From assembly GCA_041477815.1 (NCBI GenBank), contig JBGOUV010000302.1:1-8458 (forward strand): a stretch of 8,458 bases of DNA, given 5' to 3'. Both the position numbers and the translations under genes were made by a program. Position 1 is the stretch's first letter. The number at the start of each line of letters is the position of its first letter. The notes beneath the pieces were generated by a model, which had not been told where the DNA came from, ran no database searches, and saw only the letters and a list, made by a program, of their open reading frames with translations. The stretch is from JBGOUV01 sp041477815. Lineage in GTDB: Bacteria > Acidobacteriota > Terriglobia > Bryobacterales > JACQDG01. Shown here in pieces: positions 1-7,726 of the stretch.

Positions 1-37
1 AGGGGCATAATCAGGCCCGATTGTACCCCGATTCCAG

Positions 38-43
38 TACAAT
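38..43 (+). promoter_or_regulatory. Possible -10 element of the operon promoter
   Basis: TACAAT matches the sigma-70 -10 consensus at five of six positions and lies 33 nt before GTG 71. Transcription would then begin near position 50, downstream of the alternative GTG 47, which again favours GTG 71. A convincing -35 box at 16-18 nt spacing is not visible: TTGTAC at 21-26 is only 11 nt away. The call is therefore tentative. Confidence 0.25.
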
Positions 44-60
44 AGCGTGTCCCGGGCACG

Positions 61-66
61 AAGGGG
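61..66 (+). promoter_or_regulatory. Ribosome binding site deciding the hyuB-like start
   Basis: AAGGGG sits 4 nt before GTG 71 and resembles a Shine-Dalgarno sequence. No such sequence precedes the alternative in-frame GTG at 47. This favours the shorter 550-aa protein. Confidence 0.45.
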
Positions 67-70
67 ATTT

Positions 71-1723
71 GTGCCAGAACGACGCGTCGATCCCATCACC
101 GTCTCGGTCATCCAGCACCGCCTCCACGCCATCGTCGAGGAGATGGGCGAGGCGATGCTGCGGACCTCCTATTCGCAAATCCTCAACTCCAGCCGCGACT
201 TTTCCACGGCGATCTGCGACGCCGCCGGCAGGCTGGTGGCGCAGGCCGAGCATGTGCCGATTCATGTGGGCGCTCTCCCTTGGGCGGTCGAAGCGGTTCA
301 CAAGTTTTTCGCCGGCCGGGTCCGTCCAGGCGACGTCTACCTGCTGAACGATCCCTATCACGGCAACAACCACCTGCCCGACGTGACGGCGTTCGTGCCG
401 GTGTTCGCCGGGGAGCGGCTTCTGTTCTGGTCGATCAATCGCTCCCATCAAAGCGATATCGGCGGCGCCACCCACGGCGGCTATAACCCGGGCGCGACCG
501 AGATCTGGCAGGAGGGCCTCCGGATTCCGCCGCTCCGCCTCTACGAAGCCGGCGTCGTCCGGGACGACGTGCTCCACCTGATCGCGACCAACGTCCGGCA
601 CGCGCGCGACTTCGAGGGAGACCTGGCGGCCATGATCGGTTCGGCGCGGGCCGGCGAGCGGCGGCTGCTGGCGCTACTGGACGAATACGGCCCCGCGACC
701 GCCCTGGCCGGCGTGGAGGCCGTGCTGGATGCGGCGGAGCGTCAGACCCGTGCCTGCATCGCCACGTGGAAGGACGGCATCTATCGCGGCCAGGCGATCC
801 TCGACGATGACGGCCATGGCCGCCGCGACGTCCACGTGCGGGCCCAGGTCACCAAGCGCGGCTCCGCTCTCACCGTGGACCTCACTGCCTCGGACCCGCA
901 GGTAACCGGCTTCATCAATTCCTCGTACGCCAACATGCGTTCGGCGGTGGCGATGGCGTTGGCCTATCTGATCGACCCGGAAACGCCCAAGAACGACGGG
1001 ACCTTTCGGCCCCTGCAAGTGTTGGCCCGTGAGGGCACGGTGGTCTGGGCCAAGGCGCCGGCGCCCGTGACGCTCTGTACCAACCACTGCGCCCAGGAGA
1101 TTGCGCAGGCGATCATTTTGGCACTCGCGCCGGCGTGCCCCGACCGGGCCATGGCCGGATGGGGACGCCGTTTTCGCATCGCCATACAGGGCACGAATCC
1201 CCGCACGGGCCGGCCCTTCATCTGGCATATGTTTCACGCGCGTCCGGGCGGAGGCGCCTCGCCCGCCGGCGACGGCTGGCCGGCGGCCGGCGAGTGGCAG
1301 GCGGCGGGTGGCATCAAGTTCGGCAGCGTGGAGGTCATGGAAGCCCGCTTCCCGCTCTTCTTCGAGCGCCACGAGTTTCGGCCGGATTCCGGAGGCGACG
1401 GACAGTACCGAGGCGGCGTGGGCTCGGTGCTGGAGCTGGTGATGGAGACGACCGAACCGGCGCGGGCGAACACGGCCGGTGACGGCGTCCGCCACGGCGC
1501 CTGCGGTATGGCCGGCGGCAAGGACGGCCTGCCTCATCGCTACCTGTTGCGATCCGGCGGGCGGCGCCGCGTCCTGAAGACCAAGGAAGTCGGAATCCCG
1601 GTCCGCCCGGGAGACGTGTTCCTGGTGGAATCGGGAGGCGGGGGCGGATGGGGCCACCCCCAGCGTCGCACCAAACAAGCCCGCGCCGCGGACCTCGCTA
1701 ACGGCTTCGTGCAAGGGCGCTGA
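71..1723 (+). CDS. hyuB: Hydantoinase B/oxoprolinase family subunit (HyuB-like)
   Basis: Cytoplasmic subunit of an ATP-dependent hydantoinase/5-oxoprolinase-type enzyme, expected to work with the HyuA-like subunit encoded directly downstream. Seen: the family opening VDPITVSVIQHRL followed by EEMGEAMLRTSYS. NDPYHGNNHLPDV lies at about residues 93-105, SHQSDIGG at about 125-132, QEGLRIPP at about 147-154, FFERHEFRPDSGG at about 430-442, and the glycine-rich C-terminal signature GGGGGWGHP at about 522-530. All are hallmarks of the family, and the 550-aa length is normal. I chose GTG 71 because AAGGGG lies just upstream and family proteins begin close to the VDP motif. An in-frame GTG at 47 would add 8 residues but has no ribosome binding site. 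The TGA stop abuts the next ATG, implying translational coupling. The substrate is unknown: 5-oxoproline, hydantoins, or a ketone/acetophenone-type carboxylase role are all possible. The family call is firm; the symbol is generic. Confidence 0.93.
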   Translation: MPERRVDPITVSVIQHRLHAIVEEMGEAMLRTSYSQILNSSRDFSTAICDAAGRLVAQAEHVPIHVGALPWAVEAVHKFFAGRVRPGDVYLLNDPYHGNNHLPDVTAFVPVFAGERLLFWSINRSHQSDIGGATHGGYNPGATEIWQEGLRIPPLRLYEAGVVRDDVLHLIATNVRHARDFEGDLAAMIGSARAGERRLLALLDEYGPATALAGVEAVLDAAERQTRACIATWKDGIYRGQAILDDDGHGRRDVHVRAQVTKRGSALTVDLTASDPQVTGFINSSYANMRSAVAMALAYLIDPETPKNDGTFRPLQVLAREGTVVWAKAPAPVTLCTNHCAQEIAQAIILALAPACPDRAMAGWGRRFRIAIQGTNPRTGRPFIWHMFHARPGGGASPAGDGWPAAGEWQAAGGIKFGSVEVMEARFPLFFERHEFRPDSGGDGQYRGGVGSVLELVMETTEPARANTAGDGVRHGACGMAGGKDGLPHRYLLRSGGRRRVLKTKEVGIPVRPGDVFLVESGGGGGWGHPQRRTKQARAADLANGFVQGR

Positions 1724-3781
1724 ATGATGTACCGCATCGGGATCGATGTCGGCGGCACGTTCACCGACTTGGTCGGCGTGGATGACGCCGGCAGAGTCGT
1801 ATTCACCAAGGCTGCCTCTACCCCCGAGGATCCCTCCCGCGGGGTCATGGATGGTCTCGCGCGCCTCGCTCCGGCCCTCGGCTGCGACTTGGCCGGACTG
1901 CTGCGTGCCACCGAGCGCATCGTCCACGGAACCACCGTCGCCACCAACGCCCTCCTCGAACGCAAGGGCGCCAGAGTTGCGCTCTTGACCACTGCGGGCC
2001 ATCGCGACGTGATCGAAATGCGCGAAGGGCTGAAGGACGACCGCTACAACCTGCGCGTGCCCCCTCCGGAGCCGCTGACGCCGCGCGCCCGGCGGATCGG
2101 CGTGCGGGAGCGGATGCGCGCCGATGGCCGCGTGGCCGTCGCTCTCAGCGAGCGGTCGCTCCGGCAGGCCATCTCTCGTCTCAAGCGGGACCGCGTGGAA
2201 GCGGTGGCGGTCTGCTACCTGCACGCCTATCGGGACCCCCGCCACGAGAAGCTGACCGGCGCCGCGCTGGCCCGGGCGCTGCCGGGCGTGTACGTCTCGC
2301 TCTCCTCCGAAGTCCTGCCCCAGATCAAGGAGTACGAAAGGGTTTCCACCACGGTAGTGAACGCCAGCGTGGGGCCGGTGCTCTCGCGCTACCTCGACCG
2401 GCTCCACACCCGCTTGCGCCAAGCCGGGTACCAGGGCGACATGCTCATCATGCAATCGCACGCCGGCGTGGTCCCCATCCAAGAGGCTGTCCATGCGGCT
2501 GCTGGCGCCGTGCTGTCCGGCCCCGCCGGCGGCGTGGCCGCAAGCCGCTACTGCGGACGCCTCCTCGCCGAGCCGAACCTGATCGCCTTCGATATGGGTG
2601 GCACCAGCACCGACATCTCGCTGATCGTGAACGGCGAGCCGCAGCTCGCCCGCGAGCGGGGCGTGGCCGGCTTTCGAGTGGCTCTGCCCAGTCTCGACAT
2701 CGTCAGCATCGGAGCCGGCGGAGGCTCCCTCGCCCGCGTGGACGCCGGAGGCCTCCTGCGCGTCGGACCCGCCAGCGCCGGCGCCGACCCCGGTCCGGCC
2801 TGCTACGGCCGGGGCGGCGCGGAACCCACCGTAACCGACGCCAACCTGGTGCTCGGCTACCTCGATCCCGAGCGCTTTCAAAGCGGCCAGCGAACGCTGC
2901 AAGTCGCGGCGGCCAGGCGCGCCGTGGACCTAGTCGCCCGGCAACTGGGCAGTGGTCTCGTAGCAACGGCCGGCGGTATCCACCAGATTGTCAATACCCA
3001 GATGGCCGAAGGAATCCGCCTGATCTCCGTTCGCCGCGGCGTGGATCCCCGCCGCTTCACACTCCTCGCCTTTGGCGGCGCCGCCGGACTCCACATCACC
3101 GACGTGGCGCGACGGCTGGAGATCCGGCGCGTGGTGCTGCCGCGCCTGGCGGCGGTCTTGTCGGCCTGGGGCATGCTGACGACGGATCTCTGTTACGAGG
3201 TGGTGCGGACCCATATCGGCGACTGGCGCCGCGTGGGTCCGGCGGCGCTGCGCCGCCTGTTGGCGCAAATGGAAGCGGAGGGAAAGCGCCGGCTGCGCCA
3301 GTCCTTCCGGGGACCCGTCGGAATCCGCCGCGCCCTGGACATGCGCTACGGCGAGCAGATCTTCGAGATCAACGTGCCGCTGGAAGGCCTGGATCTGGCA
3401 GCGCCCGACCTGCTGGCGCAGATAATCGAACGCTTCTACCGCCGCCACGAGGAGCTCTACACCTACAGCACGCGCGATCAGGAGGTAGTGCTGGTGAATG
3501 CCCGGGTCACCGTGGTAGGGGAACTCCCGAAACTGCCCGAGGAGCCGGCCCTCCCGCCCCGACCCCACAACTCCCCGCCCCAGCCGAGGACGACACGCCA
3601 GGTCTACCTGGGCCGCCGCCAACGGGTCCCCATCTTCGACCTCGAAGCCCTAACACCCGGCCAGACCATCCCCGGACCGGCGATTGTCGAGGCCGCAACC
3701 ACCACGGTCCTCCTCCGCCCCAACGATTCCGCCACGGTGACCGCACTCGGCTGGCTGGACATCGGCGTGGCCCCAGCATGA
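1724..3781 (+). CDS. hyuA: Hydantoinase A/oxoprolinase family subunit (HyuA-like ATPase)
   Basis: ATP-binding partner of the HyuB-like subunit. In known relatives (5-oxoprolinase, N-methylhydantoinase, acetone carboxylase) this subunit uses an actin/hexokinase-like fold to activate the substrate with ATP. Seen: the N-terminal phosphate-binding motif DVGGTFTD at residues 8-15, and VHGTTVATNALLERKG at about 67-82. LSGPAGG is at 264-270, and the second nucleotide motif FDMGGTSTD at 289-297. GAGGGS is at 330-335, then ADPGPACYG, and FGGAAGLH at 450-457. The order Hydant_A_N, Hydantoinase_A, C-terminal domain and the 685-aa length match stand-alone A subunits, not the fused A-B oxoprolinase of about 1200-1300 aa. 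ATG 1724 is followed immediately by a second ATG, so the start may be one codon later. The gene abuts hyuB and overlaps the transporter gene by 4 nt, supporting one transcript. B-before-A order is opposite to the more commonly drawn A-B order. No signal peptide or membrane segment is seen. Confidence 0.95.
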   Translation: MMYRIGIDVGGTFTDLVGVDDAGRVVFTKAASTPEDPSRGVMDGLARLAPALGCDLAGLLRATERIVHGTTVATNALLERKGARVALLTTAGHRDVIEMREGLKDDRYNLRVPPPEPLTPRARRIGVRERMRADGRVAVALSERSLRQAISRLKRDRVEAVAVCYLHAYRDPRHEKLTGAALARALPGVYVSLSSEVLPQIKEYERVSTTVVNASVGPVLSRYLDRLHTRLRQAGYQGDMLIMQSHAGVVPIQEAVHAAAGAVLSGPAGGVAASRYCGRLLAEPNLIAFDMGGTSTDISLIVNGEPQLARERGVAGFRVALPSLDIVSIGAGGGSLARVDAGGLLRVGPASAGADPGPACYGRGGAEPTVTDANLVLGYLDPERFQSGQRTLQVAAARRAVDLVARQLGSGLVATAGGIHQIVNTQMAEGIRLISVRRGVDPRRFTLLAFGGAAGLHITDVARRLEIRRVVLPRLAAVLSAWGMLTTDLCYEVVRTHIGDWRRVGPAALRRLLAQMEAEGKRRLRQSFRGPVGIRRALDMRYGEQIFEINVPLEGLDLAAPDLLAQIIERFYRRHEELYTYSTRDQEVVLVNARVTVVGELPKLPEEPALPPRPHNSPPQPRTTRQVYLGRRQRVPIFDLEALTPGQTIPGPAIVEAATTTVLLRPNDSATVTALGWLDIGVAPA

Positions 3782-4992
3782 GCCCGCACCGCTGGATGGT
3801 CCTGGCGCTGCTATTTGCCGCCACGACACTGAATTACATCGACCGCCAAACATTATCCGTCGTCGCTCCCTACATCCGCGACGATCTAGGGATCACCAAC
3901 GAAGACTACGGCTACGCCGTCGGCTGGTTTCTGGCCGCGTACACCCTGATGCATGTAGTCTCCGGCCGGATCGTGGACGCGGTGGGCACGCGCCTCGGAT
4001 TGGCGCTGGCGGTAGCCTGGTGGTCGGTGTCCGCCATGCTCCACTCTGCGGCGCGCGGGGTCGGAAGCCTGTGCCTTTTCCGATTCCTCCTGGGCGCGGG
4101 CGAGGCGGGCGGCTATCCGGCGGCGATCAAGTGCGTGGGAGAATGGTTCGGCGCCTCCGAGCGGGCCCTGGCCACAGGTCTTTTCAATACCGGCGCGGCG
4201 GCCGGCGCCTTAGCCGCCCCACCACTGGTAGCCTGGCTCGTCCTCCATGCCGGCTGGCGTTCGGCATTCTTGGCCACGGGCGCCGCCGGCCTCCTGTGGG
4301 TTTTCGCCTGGCTGCAAATCTACCAGCGCCGATCCGCCGCGACCGATCCCGCACCGCCCCCACCCGTCAGTCTCCGGCGCCTCATCGTGCAGCGGCCGAT
4401 CTGGGGACTTTGCCTGGCGCGCGGCCTGACCGATCCGGTGTGGTACTTCTACCTCTTCTGGCTGCCCACCTATCTAAAGGATGTTCGTCACTTCAGCCTG
4501 GCCGAGGTAGGCTACTTCGCCTGGATTCCCTTCCTCACCGCCGATCTGGGAAGTCTGGCCGGCGGCGCTGCGTCAAGCTGGCTCCTCCGGCGCGGCTGTC
4601 CTCTATTCCGGGCGCGTCACATCGCCATGGCGGCGAGCGCCCTCCTCATGCCTGCCGCTCTGTTCGCCGTTCAAGCGGAGCACCCCGCCGCGGCGGTAGC
4701 CTGGATCAGCCTGGCCACCTTCGGCCACCAGTCCTGGAGCTCCAACTCCCTGACCCTGCCCGCCGACCTCTTGCCCTCCCGCAACGTGGCCTCCGCCTAC
4801 GGACTGACCGGCGGCTCCGGCTCCCTCGGAGCCAGCCTCATCTCGTTCGGCCTCGGACACCTCATCACCCGCGTCTCCTACGGCCCCGTGTTTACCGTCG
4901 CCGGCCTGCTGCATCCACTAGCGGCGGTGATTGTGATTCTCACGGTGCGGCAGCGGATCCCGGATAGGGAGACAACTAGGGAACTTGGTTGA
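3778..4992 (+). CDS. MFS transporter, anion:cation symporter (ExuT-like) type
   Basis: Inner-membrane major facilitator of 404 aa, a typical size for 12 transmembrane helices. Seen: the opening TM1 with TLNYIDRQTLSVVAP (residues 17-31), the MFS motif A variant GRIVDAVGTR (63-72), and FRFLLGAGEAGGYP (101-114). After a proline-rich central cytoplasmic loop (about 185-200) comes LTDPVWYFYLFWLPTYL (217-233), which is characteristic of hexuronate/glucarate-type ACS transporters. Known relatives import sugar acids and other small organic anions with a cation. Inferred: because its ATG overlaps the stop of the HyuA-like gene (ATGA), it probably brings in the substrate, or removes the product, of the hydantoinase/oxoprolinase-like enzyme. 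That would make a small anionic compound likely. The specific ligand cannot be told from sequence. The gene ends the operon; no obvious hairpin-plus-T-run terminator follows. Confidence 0.92.
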   Translation: MSPHRWMVLALLFAATTLNYIDRQTLSVVAPYIRDDLGITNEDYGYAVGWFLAAYTLMHVVSGRIVDAVGTRLGLALAVAWWSVSAMLHSAARGVGSLCLFRFLLGAGEAGGYPAAIKCVGEWFGASERALATGLFNTGAAAGALAAPPLVAWLVLHAGWRSAFLATGAAGLLWVFAWLQIYQRRSAATDPAPPPPVSLRRLIVQRPIWGLCLARGLTDPVWYFYLFWLPTYLKDVRHFSLAEVGYFAWIPFLTADLGSLAGGAASSWLLRRGCPLFRARHIAMAASALLMPAALFAVQAEHPAAAVAWISLATFGHQSWSSNSLTLPADLLPSRNVASAYGLTGGSGSLGASLISFGLGHLITRVSYGPVFTVAGLLHPLAAVIVILTVRQRIPDRETTRELG

Positions 4993-5010
4993 GCGGCAAT
5001 TTCGGTGCTT

Positions 5011-5050
5011 CGATAGTGATACGATTATTGCGGTGATACCGTATCGTTGA
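5011..5050 (+). promoter_or_regulatory. GATAC repeat/palindrome cluster, possible operator
   Basis: Within the 176-nt gap before the helicase gene, GTGATAC occurs twice in direct orientation (5016-5022 and 5033-5039). The second copy is the left arm of the perfect 5-1-5 palindrome GATACCGTATC (5035-5045). A six-base inverted pair GATACG (5018-5023) / CGTATC (5040-5045) is also present. Copies 17 nt apart plus a palindrome resemble a regulator-binding site. There is no T-run, so it does not look like a terminator. The rest of the gap shows no gene or convincing promoter. Confidence 0.25.
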
Positions 5051-5168
5051 TGCTGAATGTCAGCAAGCCATGTTGCCTGAACCTTGCGCCTGCGCTGGCG
5101 GGAGCCGACCGGGAGCGCGTGCGTACCTCTGCGAAGTGCAGGAGGATGGGCGCCTAAGCTGAAAACTC

Positions 5169-7112
5169 ATGCCGGCGTTCTACCAAGCCCCGGTCGCGCA
5201 ATTCCTGAAGCACGAAGAGGACTTCATCATTGGACGCCAGTCCACGGTGACGAGACAAGCGCTCACCGAGTTGACCGCGGAACAGCTCGAAGCGTGGCGC
5301 CAGCAGATAGCGATTCTTCGGTCGACGCTCGGTCCGCACTCCGCCACGAACTGGCACCTGTTGTTGGAATACCCAATCCCGAGGCGAGGTAAGCGGATCG
5401 ATGCCGTCCTTCTCGCCGAGGATTTGATCCTGGTCGTCGAGTTCAAGTGCGGTGCGCGAAAATTTGATCGCGGGGCTCGTATTCAGGTTGAGGACTACTG
5501 TCTGGATCTGCGGGACTTCCACCGCGAGACCCGCCGCCGCACGCTGGTTCCCATCCTGGTCGCCACGAACGCCGAAGAACAGCTTCCACCCTCCGGCGGG
5601 GTATTCGATTCCGTGGCTCCCATCTGGCTTGCCAACGCGAATTCGCTCGCCCGGGTAGTCGAACAGGTCGTCACCAGTTACGAATCGCCGAATCGTGATC
5701 GGATTGACCCCAGTCGCTGGGACGACGCGGAGTACGCGCCCACACCGACCATCGTGGAAGCCGCGCGAGTCCTGTACGACGGGCAGAATGTTCGCGAAAT
5801 TTCGCGCTGCCACGCGGGCGCGGAGAATCTCACCAAGACGAGCGCGGCCGTCATACTGGCCATCCAGCGCGCCCGCCAGGAAGACCGTAAGCTTATCTGC
5901 TTCGTGACGGGTGTACCAGGAGCCGGCAAGACTCTCGCCGGGCTGAATATCGTTCACAACAGAGAGTTGCACGAAGGCTCACTTGGTGTGTTTCTCTCGG
6001 GCAACGGCCCTCTCGTCAAGGTTCTCTCGGAGGCACTGGCTCGTGACCACTGCGAACGAACGGGGCAGTCGATCGCCGAATCTCGCCGCAGGGTGTCGAC
6101 GTTCATCCAGAACGTTCATCGTTTCATCGACGCGCATTTCACCTCGTCAGCTCCACCGCCGGATCGGGTCGTTGTGTTCGACGAGGCGCAGCGGGCCTGG
6201 AATCGAGAGCAGTCGCAGAGGAAGTTCAAGCGCGACCGTTCCGAGCCGGAGATCATGCTCGACATCATGAATCGGCACGGCGGATGGGCGGTCATCGTAG
6301 CGCTTGTTGGCAGTGGGCAGGAAATCAACACGGGCGAAGCGGGTCTGGGTGAATGGGGGCGAGCGCTGGCCGGTCGTTTCGGGCATTGGAACGTGCTGAT
6401 ATCTCCACACGTGGGCGAGCCTCTCTTCGAAGCACCGCCGAGTGAGATCTGCCTGGTGGAGGATGCTGCGCTACATCTCGATGTATCCCTGCGCTCGTAC
6501 AAGGCCCAGGCCGTGTCCGAGTTCGTCGCCCACATGCTCTCGCAGCAGATCGACAAGGCTCGATCGGCGTTGGCGTCCTGCGCTGAATTCCCAATCGTCA
6601 TGACCCGAGACCTAGCGACGGCCCGCGCGTGGCTCAAACGCCGTCAGCGCGGTTCGCGGCGAATTGGCCTGATCGCCAGTAGCGGCGGCCGCCGACTGCG
6701 CGCCCACGGCCTTGACGTTCGAACGGAACTGGACGTTGAAAACTGGTTTCTCAATGGCAGTTCCGACGTCCGCTCGTCCTACTATCTGGAGACACCAGCA
6801 ACGGAGTTTGGCATACAGGGACTCGAGTTGGACTGGACCGGACTCTGCTGGGACATCGATCTGGTGCCGCACGGCCGTGACTGGCACATCAGGTCGTTCA
6901 AGGGAACGTGCTGGCAAACAGTGCGCGACGCTACGAGGCGTCAGTACGTGCTGAATAAGTATCGGGTCCTGCTGACCCGAGCCCGCGAGGGGATGGTCAT
7001 TTGGGTGCCGCGGGGTGACGCCGCCGATGGGACACGGCCAGCATCGGACTACGAGTCCGTCGCCGAATACCTCAAATCGTGCGGCGTTCCGAAAATGAGT
7101 GCACAAGAATAG
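5169..7112 (+). CDS. DUF2075 (Schlafen group 3-type) helicase with N-terminal PD-(D/E)xK-like nuclease domain
   Basis: A 647-aa probable nuclease-helicase. Seen at the N-terminus: RIDAVLL (D78) followed by VVEFKCG (E91, K93), matching the D...ExK core of PD-(D/E)xK nucleases. The C-terminal two thirds carry SF1 helicase motifs in order: Walker A GVPGAGKT (248-255), VFLSGNGPLVKVL (about 274-286), Walker B VVVFDEAQRAW (334-344), VGSGQEINTGEAGL (380-393), SLRSYKA (440-446), EFGIQGLELDW (546-556) and YRVLLTRAREGMVIW (598-612). These are the signatures of the DUF2075/SLFN-g3 helicase family. Family members are often found among accessory and defence genes, but their biochemistry is poorly known. 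The start is the first possible ATG, because an in-frame TGA sits at 5160. The early FYQAPVAQFL fits family N-termini. The ribosome site is weak: AGGAGG lies 23 nt upstream, too far away. GC looks lower than in the flanking genes, suggesting transfer. It stands alone with no methylase or toxin partner, so a defence role is inference. Confidence 0.88.
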   Translation: MPAFYQAPVAQFLKHEEDFIIGRQSTVTRQALTELTAEQLEAWRQQIAILRSTLGPHSATNWHLLLEYPIPRRGKRIDAVLLAEDLILVVEFKCGARKFDRGARIQVEDYCLDLRDFHRETRRRTLVPILVATNAEEQLPPSGGVFDSVAPIWLANANSLARVVEQVVTSYESPNRDRIDPSRWDDAEYAPTPTIVEAARVLYDGQNVREISRCHAGAENLTKTSAAVILAIQRARQEDRKLICFVTGVPGAGKTLAGLNIVHNRELHEGSLGVFLSGNGPLVKVLSEALARDHCERTGQSIAESRRRVSTFIQNVHRFIDAHFTSSAPPPDRVVVFDEAQRAWNREQSQRKFKRDRSEPEIMLDIMNRHGGWAVIVALVGSGQEINTGEAGLGEWGRALAGRFGHWNVLISPHVGEPLFEAPPSEICLVEDAALHLDVSLRSYKAQAVSEFVAHMLSQQIDKARSALASCAEFPIVMTRDLATARAWLKRRQRGSRRIGLIASSGGRRLRAHGLDVRTELDVENWFLNGSSDVRSSYYLETPATEFGIQGLELDWTGLCWDIDLVPHGRDWHIRSFKGTCWQTVRDATRRQYVLNKYRVLLTRAREGMVIWVPRGDAADGTRPASDYESVAEYLKSCGVPKMSAQE

Positions 7113-7182
7113 CGGTGCGAGGCCACCCGAAATATTCTCCCACCAATGCAATAATTCCCCCAGGAGCTGCGTCTAGCCAGGT

Positions 7183-7187
7183 GAGGA
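7183..7187 (+). promoter_or_regulatory. Ribosome binding site deciding the sigma factor start
   Basis: GAGGA lies 8 nt before ATG 7196. This supports starting the sigma factor here and not at the in-frame ATG 7079 inside the helicase gene. A GTG at 7181 is also in frame but overlaps this site. Confidence 0.5.
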
Positions 7188-7195
7188 CGGCAAGC

Positions 7196-7714
7196 ATGCC
7201 AACGGCCAGCCCGGCAATCCGCACCGCACCGACTCTTGTGGCGCCATCACCCCGATTCCAGGACCTTTACCAGCGCTACTCGGAGACCGTCTACCGCACC
7301 GCCCTGCGCGTCACCGGCAATCCGGCGGACGCCGAGGACGTCCTGCAAACGGTCTTTCTCCGCGTCTTTGACAGCCAGCTCACGCTCGACCCGCTGTGGT
7401 CTCCCGAGCGCTACCTCCGCCGGGCCGCTACCAACGCCTCCATCGACGTGATCCGCCGCCGCGCCTCGCAAGATGCAACCGAACTGCAGGACGACCGCGG
7501 CCACGGCGCGCGCGAAAGCACGGTCTTGCTCCAGGAGCAGCTCCGGCGCGCCCTCGCCAAGCTGCCCCCGGAAAGCGCCGAGATGTTCGTCCTCTGTTAC
7601 CTCGAAGGGTATTCCTACGACGAACTGGCGGACCAGTTTCAAATGGAGCGCGGCACCGTTGCCAGCCGCCTCCACCGCGCCCGGGCCGCCCTCCAGAAGG
7701 ACTTGAGCCAGTAA
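7196..7714 (+). CDS. ECF-type RNA polymerase sigma factor (sigma-70 family)
   Basis: Small alternative sigma factor of 172 aa that would direct RNA polymerase to a specific regulon. Seen: region 2 from FQDLYQRYSETVYRTAL through NPADAEDVLQTVFLRVF to the basic YLRRAATNASIDVIRRR. A short linker follows, then region 4 with LAKLPPESAEMFVLCYLEGYSYDELADQF (split here: LAKLPPES, then the EGYSYDELAD turn) and the recognition helix GTVASRLHRARAALQ. ATG 7196 was chosen because GAGGA lies 8 nt upstream and the protein then has about 20 residues before region 2. The same frame stays open up to an ATG at 7079, which would overlap the helicase gene by 34 nt and add an unstructured, unlikely 39-residue tail. 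The downstream gene, 12 nt away, encodes its probable anti-sigma partner, so its activity is probably controlled by sequestration. The family is certain; the regulon is unknown. Confidence 0.93.
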   Translation: MPTASPAIRTAPTLVAPSPRFQDLYQRYSETVYRTALRVTGNPADAEDVLQTVFLRVFDSQLTLDPLWSPERYLRRAATNASIDVIRRRASQDATELQDDRGHGARESTVLLQEQLRRALAKLPPESAEMFVLCYLEGYSYDELADQFQMERGTVASRLHRARAALQKDLSQ

Positions 7715-7726
7715 AGGAGTCACGCC

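Noticed and set aside
11..601. Antisense open frame of 196 codons opposite the start of hyuB
   Set aside because: No recognisable motif. It lies entirely opposite a strongly conserved coding region, so it is a compositional shadow.
674..2902. Antisense open frame of 742 codons opposite hyuB/hyuA
   Set aside because: It is a mirror of GC-rich codons in two well-supported genes. Its translation is low-complexity, rich in A/G/R/H, with no recognisable domain, and it crosses the hyuB/hyuA junction.
4020..4967. Plus-strand 315-codon frame inside the MFS gene
   Set aside because: Arginine/proline-rich out-of-frame translation without hydrophobic helices. The overlapping MFS frame carries all family motifs.
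5086..5101. Short CGCC/GGCG hairpin as a terminator after the MFS gene
   Set aside because: The stem is only four pairs, lies nearly 100 nt after the stop, and has no following T-run.
5084..5392. Plus-strand 102-codon frame overlapping the start of the helicase gene
   Set aside because: No recognisable domain. It runs out of frame into the conserved N-terminus of the helicase protein and appears to be spurious.
7079..7195. N-terminal extension of the sigma factor from ATG 7079
   Set aside because: It overlaps the helicase gene by 34 nt, adds a tail unlike any sigma region, and lacks a ribosome site. ATG 7196 has GAGGA at good spacing.
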